Source of the DNA: Caulobacteraceae bacterium
GTDB lineage: Bacteria > Pseudomonadota > Alphaproteobacteria > Caulobacterales > Caulobacteraceae
NCBI GenBank assembly: GCA_027489335.1
Contig: JAIXZX010000004.1
Coordinates: forward strand, 124,001 to 188,000
Direction: 5' to 3'
DNA length: 64,000 nt
The notes under the pieces were generated by a model that was not told where the DNA came from, did not search any database, and saw only the letters and a list, made by a program, of their open reading frames with translations. Shown piece after piece: positions 31,903 to 40,280 of the stretch (positions within the stretch are counted from its first letter, which is position 1; each line of letters starts with the position of its first letter). The translations under genes were made by a program, and so were the position numbers.

Positions 31903-32559
31903 GTGCGCTCGCTCCTGATCCCCAGCCCGTTTGTGGGAGCGGTCGCCTGGGAGCCTGTTCGACGGATCATGTCAGACGCGCTGGTTGTCGATCTCGGAGG
32001 TCTACCGGGGCAGGATGTCTACGGCGAGGTCGCCGGGCGGGTCGCCGAGATAGCCGGCCAGGACGACTGCATCGCGGTCCTCCACAGCAGCGCAGGGAGT
32101 TTCGCCCCTGCGCTTTTCCCCCGGGTCGCCGGCCTTCGTGGGCTCGTCTTTGTCGATGCTGTCCTGCCGCACCCTGGGCGGGCGGTGGTCGACATCTCCC
32201 CACCCGAACAGATCGACCACTTGCGCCAGCTGTCGGTGGCGGGTCGGATCGCCCCGTGGAACCAGTGGTTCGCGAAGGATCCGACTGTGGGGTGGATTCC
32301 CGACGCCAGCATGAGAGCTCGCTTCCAGGCCGATCTGCCCCAGGCCCCGCTCGCGGTGTTGGAGGCCCCCGCGCCGGCCTCAGACCTCTGGGCCGGCGCG
32401 CCCTGCGCCTTTGTTCGGCTAAGTCGCGGTTATGAAGCCAATGCGTTGAGAGCCGAGGCCATGGGCTGGCCGGTGCGACGCGCCGATCTCACCCATCTGG
32501 CAATGTTCACCCACCCAGATGAAGTGGCCCGACTGCTGGACGGGCTCCCCTTCGCCTGA
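31903..32559 (+). CDS. Alpha/beta-hydrolase-like protein
   Basis: A 218-residue soluble protein with a GTG start eight bases after the oppC-like stop, preceded by GGCGCGGG, and so probably the last gene of the permease operon. The nucleophile elbow reads LHSSAGSF with Ser63 as candidate nucleophile. A late HLAMFTHPDEVARLL segment could supply the catalytic His. Similarity to alpha/beta hydrolases is by pattern only, and the usual first Gly of GxSxG is His. It might process an imported substrate (peptide, ester or amide), but that is inference from position. Confidence 0.6.
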   Translation: MRSLLIPSPFVGAVAWEPVRRIMSDALVVDLGGLPGQDVYGEVAGRVAEIAGQDDCIAVLHSSAGSFAPALFPRVAGLRGLVFVDAVLPHPGRAVVDISPPEQIDHLRQLSVAGRIAPWNQWFAKDPTVGWIPDASMRARFQADLPQAPLAVLEAPAPASDLWAGAPCAFVRLSRGYEANALRAEAMGWPVRRADLTHLAMFTHPDEVARLLDGLPFA

Positions 32560-32568
32560 GCCCAGCCT

Positions 32569-33123
32569 CTATTGCACCCGTTTGGCCCGAACGGCGCGCT
32601 GGCCGTCCAGGTTCATGAAGTAGCTGCCCAGGGAGGCCTTGCGGATCTCCACCTTGGATCCGGCTCGCGGGCGGCGGCCGACCACTTCGGTGTCGGTCTG
32701 CTGCCAGACCGCGCCGTCCTCCAGTTCGATCACCCACTTGCCGTCGGCCTGATAGGCGCGCTTGGCCACGCCGGTGATGTTGTCCATCTCCTCGGGCGCG
32801 ACGCCGCGCTCGAAGAGCGCCATGGACGGCATGGTGAAGCCGAAGGTCTGGCGGCGCACCGTGCGGGCCTGCTCGCGATCGACCACGACGATGTCGCCCT
32901 TCGCCTCGGCCTGATCCATGGCCCCGGCGGCCTGATCGTAGCAGGCCAGCCTCGCCGCATCGTCGCTGAGGCCCCGGCAATCGAGCAGGGACTGCAGAAT
33001 CGCCGCGCGTCCCGGGACGCCGGGGGACTGCGCCTGGGCGCCTAGGGGCGCTAGCGCGCATGCGCCAGCGAGCGCCAGGCTGAGTCTTGCCCCGGGCCAA
33101 AAACCTGTCATCGGTTGCCTCAT
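32569..33123 (-). CDS. Exported conserved hypothetical protein
   Basis: A 184-residue protein from the ATG at 33121-33123; the next ATG at 33111 is equally possible. A basic n-region and hydrophobic core end in GAQAQ, a Sec signal peptide. The mature part begins with LLDCRGLSDDAARLACYD, two cysteines probably disulfide-linked, a module widespread in alphaproteobacterial periplasmic proteins. Then comes an OB/SH3-like beta region (KWVIELEDGAVWQQTDT ... GSKVEIRKASLGSYFMNLDGQ). Function is unknown. Its start codon overlaps that of the divergent solute-binding protein gene. Confidence 0.65.
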   Translation of the reverse strand: MRQPMTGFWPGARLSLALAGACALAPLGAQAQSPGVPGRAAILQSLLDCRGLSDDAARLACYDQAAGAMDQAEAKGDIVVVDREQARTVRRQTFGFTMPSMALFERGVAPEEMDNITGVAKRAYQADGKWVIELEDGAVWQQTDTEVVGRRPRAGSKVEIRKASLGSYFMNLDGQRAVRAKRVQ

Positions 33124-34813
33124 GATCTTTCCAAGCCTCATTGAAGAGGTCCGCCGCGGTCGGCGCAATCTCTTCTCTTCGCCCAAGGCCGCCCTGGCGG
33201 TTCTCGTCCCTGCGCTGCTCACGGCCACCGTGGCCTGTGCGCCCCAGGCGCCGGTCCGTCCCCCTTGTCCCGAGGGGGAGGTTTGCCTTCTGATCGGCAA
33301 CGGCTCAGAGCCCGCCACGCTGGATCCCCATAAGGCGACTGGCACGTGGGAAAGCCGCATCCTGGCCGACGCCTTCATGGGCCTGACCCAGGACGACGCC
33401 AGCGGCGAGGCCATTCCCGGCATGGCCGAGCGCTGGGAGGTCAGCGATGACGGCCTGGTCTGGACCTTCTACCTGCGCGAGGCGGTCTGGTCGGACGGCG
33501 TGCCGGTCAGCGCCGACGACTTCGTCTTCTCCCTGCAGCGTATCCTGCTGCCGGAGACGGCCTCGGAATATTCCTCGCTGCTCTATTTCATCGAGGGCGC
33601 CCAGGCGCTGAACGAGGGCAAGGCCGGTGTCGAAACGCTGGGGGTCAGGGCGATCGACCCCCGCACCCTGGAAATCCGCCTGGTCCACCCGGCCCCCTAT
33701 CTGACCGAGGTGGCCAAGCACCAGACCATGTCGCCGGTGCCCAAGCACCTGGTGGAGCGCCTGGGCGACGCCTGGGTCCAGCCGCAGAACATCGTCACCA
33801 ACGGCCCCTATCGCATCGCGACCTGGCGACTGGGCGACCATGTGCGGATGACCAAGAACCCGCTCTTCTATGAGGCCGACAAGGTCTGCGTCGATCAGGT
33901 CTACTACTACCCGACCTCCGACGCGGCGAGTTCCGAGCGCCGGGTTCGGCGCGGCGAGTTGGATATCAGCTATGAGGTCCAGTCCAACCGGATCGCCTTC
34001 CTGCGGGAAGAAATCCCCGACTATGTGCGGACCCACACCTATCTCGGCGTCGCCTATCTGGCCTTCAACTCCAATGTGGAGCCCCTGAAGGACGTCCGGG
34101 TGCGCCGGGCCATCAGCATGGCGCTGGACCGGGAGTTCATCACCGACAAGCTGCTGCGCGGCGGCCAGGTCCCGGCCTACAACTACGTGCCGCCGGGCGT
34201 GGCCAACTACGTGTCGCCCCCGGAGCCCGAATGGTCGAAATGGCCGCTGGAGCGCCGACAGGATGAGGCCAGGCGTCTGCTGGCGCAGGCCGGCTATGGC
34301 CCCTCAAACCCGCTGAAGCTTGAGATCAAGCACCGGAATTCGTCGGACCCGACCCTGTTCATGCCCGCCATCCAGGCCGACCTGAAGCAGGTGGGCATTG
34401 ATCTCGCCCTGGCGCAGAACGAGGTCCAGATCGCCTATGCGGCCTATCGGGTGCGAGACTTCCAGATCGCCGATGCGGGCTGGGTCGCCGACTATAACGA
34501 CGCCATGAGCTTCCTGTACCTGAACGGCTCGAACGCCGGGTCTCAGAACTACGGCGACTATAGCAATCCCCGCTATGACGAGCTGCTGCGTCTGGCCGAC
34601 AATGAGCCTGACGCCGAGATCAGGGCCGGCCATCTCGCCGAGGCCGAGCGTATCATGCTCGAGGACGCGCCCATCGTTCCGGTCTATTTCCTGAACACCA
34701 AGGCGCTGGTGAACCCCAAGATCACCGGTTGGGTGGACAACATAATCGACCACCACCGGACGCGATATCTATGCGTCAAGGATGCTCAGGGTGCGGATCG
34801 GGGCATGAATTGA
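33122..34813 (+). CDS. Peptide ABC transporter solute-binding lipoprotein (SBP_bac_5, OppA/DppA-like)
   Basis: A 563-residue periplasmic binding lipoprotein with an unusually long n-region and lipobox TVAC (Cys39). SBP_bac_5 features: EPATLDPHKATGTWESRILADAFMGLT, the family signature region around ERWEVSDDGLVWTFYLREAVWSDGVPVSADDFVFSLQRIL, FNSNVEPLKDVRVRRAISMALDREFI, and the final lobe FQIADAGWVADYNDAMSFLYL. It is the likely receptor for the OppBC-like permeases 1.2 kb upstream, although a hydrolase and a divergent gene intervene. Oligopeptides are the usual ligands. Confidence 0.9.
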   Translation: MIFPSLIEEVRRGRRNLFSSPKAALAVLVPALLTATVACAPQAPVRPPCPEGEVCLLIGNGSEPATLDPHKATGTWESRILADAFMGLTQDDASGEAIPGMAERWEVSDDGLVWTFYLREAVWSDGVPVSADDFVFSLQRILLPETASEYSSLLYFIEGAQALNEGKAGVETLGVRAIDPRTLEIRLVHPAPYLTEVAKHQTMSPVPKHLVERLGDAWVQPQNIVTNGPYRIATWRLGDHVRMTKNPLFYEADKVCVDQVYYYPTSDAASSERRVRRGELDISYEVQSNRIAFLREEIPDYVRTHTYLGVAYLAFNSNVEPLKDVRVRRAISMALDREFITDKLLRGGQVPAYNYVPPGVANYVSPPEPEWSKWPLERRQDEARRLLAQAGYGPSNPLKLEIKHRNSSDPTLFMPAIQADLKQVGIDLALAQNEVQIAYAAYRVRDFQIADAGWVADYNDAMSFLYLNGSNAGSQNYGDYSNPRYDELLRLADNEPDAEIRAGHLAEAERIMLEDAPIVPVYFLNTKALVNPKITGWVDNIIDHHRTRYLCVKDAQGADRGMN

Positions 34814-34900
34814 TCGCCAAGCGCCTTAGCCGTGACCAGTCTGTGTCTGGAATGTGACAGGTAGGGCGCGAAAACATTGCGGCTTGTTAATGGCCGTTGA

Positions 34901-34969
34901 CCCCCGTTCCGTAACCCCCGTAACTCCCCCGTAACCCGGGTCGGTCTCGATCCGCGGGACACTTTTTTT
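34901..34969 (+). repeat. CCGTAAC direct repeats, small hairpin and T-tract upstream of receptor gene
   Basis: Three copies of CCGTAAC (34909-34915, 34918-34924, 34929-34935) within C-rich DNA are followed by a 7-bp stem with one G-T pair (34937-34943 with 34948-34954) and a T7 tract at 34963-34969. The repeats resemble regulator half-sites. The hairpin with T-tract could end solute-binding protein transcripts, or attenuate the receptor gene if its promoter lies upstream. Confidence 0.4.
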
Positions 34970-35032
34970 GTGGGGAGCGGCTCGGCGCCTGTCCGTATCG
35001 GATGTGTGATCGGCCCGCTGGAGGATCTGACC

Positions 35033-38002
35033 TTGAACATCAAATCCAAGCGACAGCGCCTGATGGCGTCATCGATGATCTGTGGCGCGGCTTTTGCCGC
35101 CATGGCCGTTTCGCCGGCCGCCGCCCAGGTCGCCGAAGTCGAAGAACTGGTCGTCACCGGTTCGCGCATTCAGGTGCCCGGCCTTGAGTCGGCCAGCCCG
35201 ATCCTGACCGTCGGCGCAGCCGAAATTGGTCTGCAGCAGCAGCCGGAAGTGGAAAAGATCATCCGCTTCCTGCCCATCTCCGTCCCCTCGGACGGCGACG
35301 CGGTGAACAACGGCACCGCCGGCGTGTCCACGATCAACCTGCGCGGCCTCGGCGCCCAGCGGAACCTGATCCTGATCGACGGCCAGCGGGTCACCCCGTA
35401 CAACACCGACGGCGAAGTCGACGTCTCGGTCATCCCGACCGCCTTCCTTGAGCGGATCGACATCATCACCGGCGGCGCCTCGGCCGTGTATGGTTCGGAC
35501 GCCATCTCCGGCGCCGTCAACTTCATCCTGAAGAAGGATTTTGAAGGCGTCGAACTGGACAGCAAGTACTCGGTGTCCGGCGAAGGCGATGGCGAGGTCA
35601 TCACCACCTCGCTGACCTTCGGCTCCAACATCGCCGATGGCCGCGGCAACGTCGCCATGAGCATGAACTACTCCAAGCGTGAAGGCGTCCTGCTCGGCGC
35701 CCGTCCGCTCGGCAACCTCGGCATCGTGACCGCCTCGGGCGCCAACTATCAGCAGTTCCTGGATGGTCAGGGGCCGGTTGCGGCGCCGGCCGGCTGCGGC
35801 GGCCCCGGTTCGGTGGCTTCTGGTGGTTCGACCACCACGGTCCCGACCCGCACCCAGATCACTGGCGTCGGCGCGGCCGCGTTCCAGTTCCGTGAAAACG
35901 GCGACCTGGGCGCCAACTGCGGCGTGTTCAACTTCAACCCCTTCAACTACTACCAGACCCCGCAGGAGCGTTACGGCGCCACCGCGATCGGCTATTACGA
36001 GCTGGCCGAAAATGTTGAGGCCTATGGCCGCTTCATCTACTCCTCGACCAACGTGACCCAGCAGGTCGCTCCGTCGGGCATCTTCGGCAACTCGTTCTTC
36101 GTGCCGCTGGCCAACCCCTATCTGACCGCCCAGGCGCGTACGACCCTGATCACGGCGGCCAACGCCGCCCGCACCGCCGGCACCCTGCCGGCCACCAGCT
36201 GGCGCGACCTGAACACCAACGGCGTGGTCGACACCGCCGATGACCTGAGCCTGGTCATCCGTCGCCGCACCGGCGAGCTGGGCGCGCGTTCGACCACCTA
36301 CGACAACAACCTCTTCCAGTTCACCCTCGGCCTGCGTGGCCAGCTGATGGATAACTGGAACTGGAACGTCTACCTCCAGAAGGGTCAAGTTGACCGGACC
36401 AACATCTCGGCCGGCTACACCAACACCACCAACTTCGGCAACGCGCTGAACGCGGTCTCCACCACCACCTGCCGCGTCGACACCGGCTCGTGCGTGCCGA
36501 TCAACGTCTTTGGCGCTTACGGCACCATCACCCCGGCCATGGCGGCCTATTCCAGCGCCACGGCGATCATCTCCGAAGCCTACGAGCAGACCGTGTTCAA
36601 CGCGTCTGTGAACGGCGAACTCGGCGCCCTTCAGAGCCCCTGGGCCACCCAGCCTGTCGTGGCTTCGGTCGGTGTCGAATATCGTGAAGAGTACGGCCGC
36701 TTCACCCCCGACGAGTGCTGGAAGCTCGCCCCCGTCAGCTGCCTCGGCGGCGCCGGCGGCAACCAGCTCCCGATCGCGGGCGGCTTCGACGCTCACGAAA
36801 TCTTCGGCGAAATGATCGTTCCGATCGCCATGGACCAGCCCCTGGCTCAGTCCCTGGGTCTGGAGCTCGGCTATCGTTATTCGGACTACAACCCGACCGG
36901 GACCTACAGCACCTGGAAGGCCGGTCTGAACTACGAGCCCTTCGATGGTCTGCTGCTGCGTGTCATGCGTCAGCGCGCCGCCCGCGCTCCGAACGTCGGT
37001 GAAATCGCCTCGCCGGTGGTCACCGCCCTGCGGAACGCCGACTTCGACCCCTGCTCGCTGGGTAACCCCCGTGCGATCTCGGCCGAAGTGCGCGCCCGTT
37101 GTATCGCGACTGGCATGACCGCCGCCCAAGTCGGCACGGTCCAGGACATCGTGTCTGGCCAGATCAACACCTTCGAAGGCACCGATCTCCAGAACCTGCC
37201 GTCGGCGGAACTGGCTGACACGACCACCGTCGGTATGGTTTGGAGCCCGACCTTCCTGACCGCCCTGCGCAGCCCGATCGTCTCGGTCGACTACTACGAC
37301 ATCGAGGTGAAGGACTACATCGGGGCCTTCTCCGCCCAGGAAACCCTGGACGGCTGCTACACCTCGGGCATCCAGCAGTTCTGCGACCGCATCGTCCGCG
37401 TCAACGGCGACATCGCCTCGCCGGGTTCGGGCGTCCAGCGCTACACCACCAACCTGAACTACATTCGCGCTGAAGGCATCGAAGCCGCGGTCAACTTCGG
37501 CCTCGACCTCGACACCGTCGGCCTGAATGAGCGCTGGGGCAGCCTGGCCTTCTCGTGGACCGGTAACTACTACCTGACCAACGAGTCGCGCTCGAGCACC
37601 ACCGTGCCGGAAATCGACTGCCTGGGTTACTACGGCACCCAGTGCGGCAACCCGACCCACAAGTTCCGCTTCGTCCAGCGGACCACCTGGACCATGGGCG
37701 ACCTGCAGGTGTCCTACCTGTGGCGTTACCTGAACAAGGTCGAGATCGAGCCGGTTCAACAGCCGAACACCTTCGCGGCCTTCCGCGAAATCGAGGCCTA
37801 CAACTACATCGATCTGGCCGCGAGCTACGCCTTCAACGACGTGGCGAAGGTGACCTTCTCCGTGCAGAACCTGCTCGAGAAGGATCCCCCGGTCCTCGGC
37901 AACGAAGCGGCCACCACCTCGGCCAACTCGGGCAACACCCTGCCCAGCGCCTACGACACCCTCGGCCGCATCTTCGCGGTCGGCCTGAACCTGCGGTTCT
38001 AA
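35033..38002 (+). CDS. Large TonB-dependent receptor
   Basis: A 989-residue outer-membrane receptor. The start is TTG at 35033, with an ideal GGAGG eight bases upstream and the basic signal-peptide start NIKSKRQR; an ATG 21 codons earlier has no such site. The signal peptide ends SPAAAQ. The TonB box is VEELVVTGSRI, the plug contains INLRGLGAQRNLILIDGQR and ITGGASAVYGSDAISGAVNFILKKDFEG, and the barrel ends VGLNLRF. Codon use (many CGT, GAA) is more highly-expressed-like than its neighbours. The location after a peptide-binding protein suggests peptide or peptide-like uptake. A strong terminator follows. Confidence 0.92.
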   Translation: MNIKSKRQRLMASSMICGAAFAAMAVSPAAAQVAEVEELVVTGSRIQVPGLESASPILTVGAAEIGLQQQPEVEKIIRFLPISVPSDGDAVNNGTAGVSTINLRGLGAQRNLILIDGQRVTPYNTDGEVDVSVIPTAFLERIDIITGGASAVYGSDAISGAVNFILKKDFEGVELDSKYSVSGEGDGEVITTSLTFGSNIADGRGNVAMSMNYSKREGVLLGARPLGNLGIVTASGANYQQFLDGQGPVAAPAGCGGPGSVASGGSTTTVPTRTQITGVGAAAFQFRENGDLGANCGVFNFNPFNYYQTPQERYGATAIGYYELAENVEAYGRFIYSSTNVTQQVAPSGIFGNSFFVPLANPYLTAQARTTLITAANAARTAGTLPATSWRDLNTNGVVDTADDLSLVIRRRTGELGARSTTYDNNLFQFTLGLRGQLMDNWNWNVYLQKGQVDRTNISAGYTNTTNFGNALNAVSTTTCRVDTGSCVPINVFGAYGTITPAMAAYSSATAIISEAYEQTVFNASVNGELGALQSPWATQPVVASVGVEYREEYGRFTPDECWKLAPVSCLGGAGGNQLPIAGGFDAHEIFGEMIVPIAMDQPLAQSLGLELGYRYSDYNPTGTYSTWKAGLNYEPFDGLLLRVMRQRAARAPNVGEIASPVVTALRNADFDPCSLGNPRAISAEVRARCIATGMTAAQVGTVQDIVSGQINTFEGTDLQNLPSAELADTTTVGMVWSPTFLTALRSPIVSVDYYDIEVKDYIGAFSAQETLDGCYTSGIQQFCDRIVRVNGDIASPGSGVQRYTTNLNYIRAEGIEAAVNFGLDLDTVGLNERWGSLAFSWTGNYYLTNESRSSTTVPEIDCLGYYGTQCGNPTHKFRFVQRTTWTMGDLQVSYLWRYLNKVEIEPVQQPNTFAAFREIEAYNYIDLAASYAFNDVAKVTFSVQNLLEKDPPVLGNEAATTSANSGNTLPSAYDTLGRIFAVGLNLRF

Positions 38003-38027
38003 AAGACCTCAGTCAGACCTGGAGCGG

Positions 38028-38062
38028 GGGCGGCGGACTTCGGTCCGCCGCCCTTTCTTTTT
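38028..38062 (+). terminator. Strong intrinsic terminator after receptor gene
   Basis: An 11-bp perfect stem GGGCGGCGGAC / GTCCGCCGCCC closes a TTCG tetraloop (38028-38053), followed by TTTCTTTTT (38054-38062), 26 bases after the receptor stop. Confidence 0.93.
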
Positions 38063-38386
38063 GTCTCAAGGTCTGGGGCCTGGCTGTCTGGAGCTCGTGG
38101 CTCCGGCAGGCGCGTCGATGCCCGGACATGGCGCGGCCAGGGCACAGGATCTGCCCCTGTGCGATTGACGCGTTCGTCCGGTCGCGCTCCTCAGGGCCAT
38201 ATGGCGGGTGTCACCCAGCCGTGGTTCCCGGCAGGCGCACCGCCCGAACGATCGGAGACCTATCCAAGCTGAAACTGAGGCGAGCCATCTTCACGTCCTG
38301 CGCGCCAGGCTAAAGCCCGCGTCGGGAGGCCTAAGCTCAGGCGGATGCCCGCGCTGGCCGTCGTCCCTGGACCTGGACCAATCGCT
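38063..38386. other. Intergenic region without recognised feature
   Basis: About 320 bases between the receptor terminator and the end of sppA. I see no RNA gene, convincing short gene or repeat. The open frames across it are continuations of shadow frames from the flanking genes. Confidence 0.5.
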
Positions 38387-40162
38387 TCAGGGGATGGGCT
38401 TAGGCGCCAGGACGGCCGCGGCGTTCTGGCTGCGCAGCCGTTCGGCGGCCAGGGTGTCCAGCACCCCTTGGGCGCGGGGATCGCCCAGGACCCAGGCCGC
38501 AGCCGCGAGGGTCTTCACAGACATTGACCCCACGCCCAGGGCCCGCTCAAGGGCCTGCAGGGGCGTGGCCTGGGGCGTCATGCGCCGCAGACGGACCTCG
38601 CCTTCAAGACCCGCCAGGGCCTTGGCCTTATCGACGGCCTGATAGAAGCCGCCGAGCTCGTCCACAAGACCCAGGGACTTGGCCTGGGCGCCGGTCCACA
38701 CGCGCCCGCGGGCGATCTCATCGACCCGCTGCGGCGTCAGATTGCGGCCGCGGGCCACGCGAACGATGAACTCGTCATAGACATTGTCCATCATGGCTGA
38801 GAAGGCGGCTTCCTGGGCCGGCGTGAAGCTTCCTCCGGCCCCATAAGCCCCCGCGAACTCACCACCAACGCCCAGTTCGCGCATGTCGACGCCGAACTCG
38901 GCCAGGGCAGGGCCCAGGGCGAGCTTGCCCCCATAGACGCCGATGGAGCCCGTCAGGGTCGTGGGCTGGGCGACGATGGCCGAGGCTTCCGAGGCGATCC
39001 AGTAGCCGCCGGAAGCGCCATAGGTCCCCATGCTGACCACCACGGGCTTGTCGGCGGCCTTGGCGGCCCGGACGGCGGCCAAAATCTGTTCCGAGGCGGT
39101 GTCCGACCCCCCAGGAGAATTGACCCGCAGCACCACGGCCTTGATGTCGTCGTCCTCGGCCGCCTCATAGAGGGCGTCGGCCACGTCGTCGGAGAAGATC
39201 ATGGCGCTGGGGGCCAGCGGATTGGACAGGCCGTTCTGACCCGTGGTGATCGGGCCCTCGGCCTCGATCAGAGCGATGGTCGGACCCGAGCGCTCGAGGG
39301 GACCGATGCTGCGAGCGTAGGCGGACAGGTCCAGCAGTCGGGAGTTATCACCGGCGGCGTCCAGCAGGGTCTGCTCGGCCTCATGCAGGTGGCCCAGCTT
39401 GTCGATCAGCCCAAGCTCCAGCGCCTGGGCGGCGGAGTAGGGCCCCGATTCCAGGCGAGTCCGCAGGACGGCGGGCTCCATCGCCCGGTCGCTGGCGGCG
39501 AGGCCGAGGGCGCTGGAATAGACGGAATTCATCCAGGACAGCTGCGCCGTGCGATGGGCGGCGGTGTAGTCGCTGTGCAGGTAGCCGTTGACCGCGTTCT
39601 TGAACTCCTTGCGCTGTTCGAAATCGGGCTGGATCTGGTGCTCATCGAAGAAGCGCTTGAAGAAGACATCCTCCACCGCCAGGCCAGTCGCCTGCAGCGA
39701 GGCGCCCGGCTGCATCCAGAGGTCGCCGGCCGCGGCGCCCACCATGTAGGTCGAGGTCACCACGCCAGACTGATAGAGGCCCTGGCTGTGGGCGATCACC
39801 GGCTTGCCCGCGGCCTCAAAGCGGCGCAGGGCCAGGCGGATCTCGTCGGCCGCCCCCGGCTCCATGCCCACCTCGGGCAGGCGCACGAGCAGTCCCTTCA
39901 CCCGCCGGTCGGTCTCGGCCCGGTGCAGGGTTTCAATGACCGACATCACCGAGGTTGAGCCGCCGGTGAAGGCCGAGAAGGGGTTCTGGACGTCCTGGTC
40001 GCTGAGGGCTGTGCGCAGGTCGAGTTGCAGAACCACCTCGCCCGGCACCGGGGCCGGACGGGTGGCGCCGGCCGCAATGACGATCAGCAGAAAGGGAACG
40101 CCCACCAGGAAGAGGGTCAGGCCGGCGAAAACGCCGCCCATGGTGGTCAGGAACTGCTTCAT
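38387..40162 (-). CDS. sppA: Signal peptide peptidase SppA, 67-kDa type
   Basis: A 591-residue membrane-anchored serine protease degrading cleaved signal peptides in the periplasm. One N-terminal helix (about 9-31) is followed by two tandem S49 domains. The catalytic serine is Ser384 in [12 protein letters not shown] in the C-terminal domain; the N-terminal domain supplies the general-base lysine in long-form Spp[23 protein letters not shown] marks the S49 core. The length equals the E. coli 67K form, not the short archaeal/Bacillus form. Confidence 0.92.
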   Translation of the reverse strand: MKQFLTTMGGVFAGLTLFLVGVPFLLIVIAAGATRPAPVPGEVVLQLDLRTALSDQDVQNPFSAFTGGSTSVMSVIETLHRAETDRRVKGLLVRLPEVGMEPGAADEIRLALRRFEAAGKPVIAHSQGLYQSGVVTSTYMVGAAAGDLWMQPGASLQATGLAVEDVFFKRFFDEHQIQPDFEQRKEFKNAVNGYLHSDYTAAHRTAQLSWMNSVYSSALGLAASDRAMEPAVLRTRLESGPYSAAQALELGLIDKLGHLHEAEQTLLDAAGDNSRLLDLSAYARSIGPLERSGPTIALIEAEGPITTGQNGLSNPLAPSAMIFSDDVADALYEAAEDDDIKAVVLRVNSPGGSDTASEQILAAVRAAKAADKPVVVSMGTYGASGGYWIASEASAIVAQPTTLTGSIGVYGGKLALGPALAEFGVDMRELGVGGEFAGAYGAGGSFTPAQEAAFSAMMDNVYDEFIVRVARGRNLTPQRVDEIARGRVWTGAQAKSLGLVDELGGFYQAVDKAKALAGLEGEVRLRRMTPQATPLQALERALGVGSMSVKTLAAAAWVLGDPRAQGVLDTLAAERLRSQNAAAVLAPKPIP

Positions 40163-40230
40163 CGAGGGTCCGTGCGGGGAGGAGGCTTCTATCCCACCCT
40201 ATATCGGGGCCCGTTGCAGGGAAATGAAGG

Positions 40231-40265
40231 CCTGACGGACCGCCCGGACCGGACGGCCCGTCAGG
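40231..40265 (-). terminator. Hairpin between abgT-like gene and sppA
   Basis: CCTGACGG-CCG pairs with its complement across 40231-40265 (about 12 bp with one mismatch), just downstream of the AbgT-family stop on the minus strand. It is followed by a modest CCTTCATTT. Probable terminator for the transporter transcript. Confidence 0.6.
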
Positions 40266-40280
40266 AAACAGCTTGCAGGC

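Noticed and set aside
35069..37759. 896-codon minus-strand frame opposite the large receptor
   Set aside because: Same artefact of codon bias; the plus strand carries a complete receptor with RBS, TonB box and terminator.
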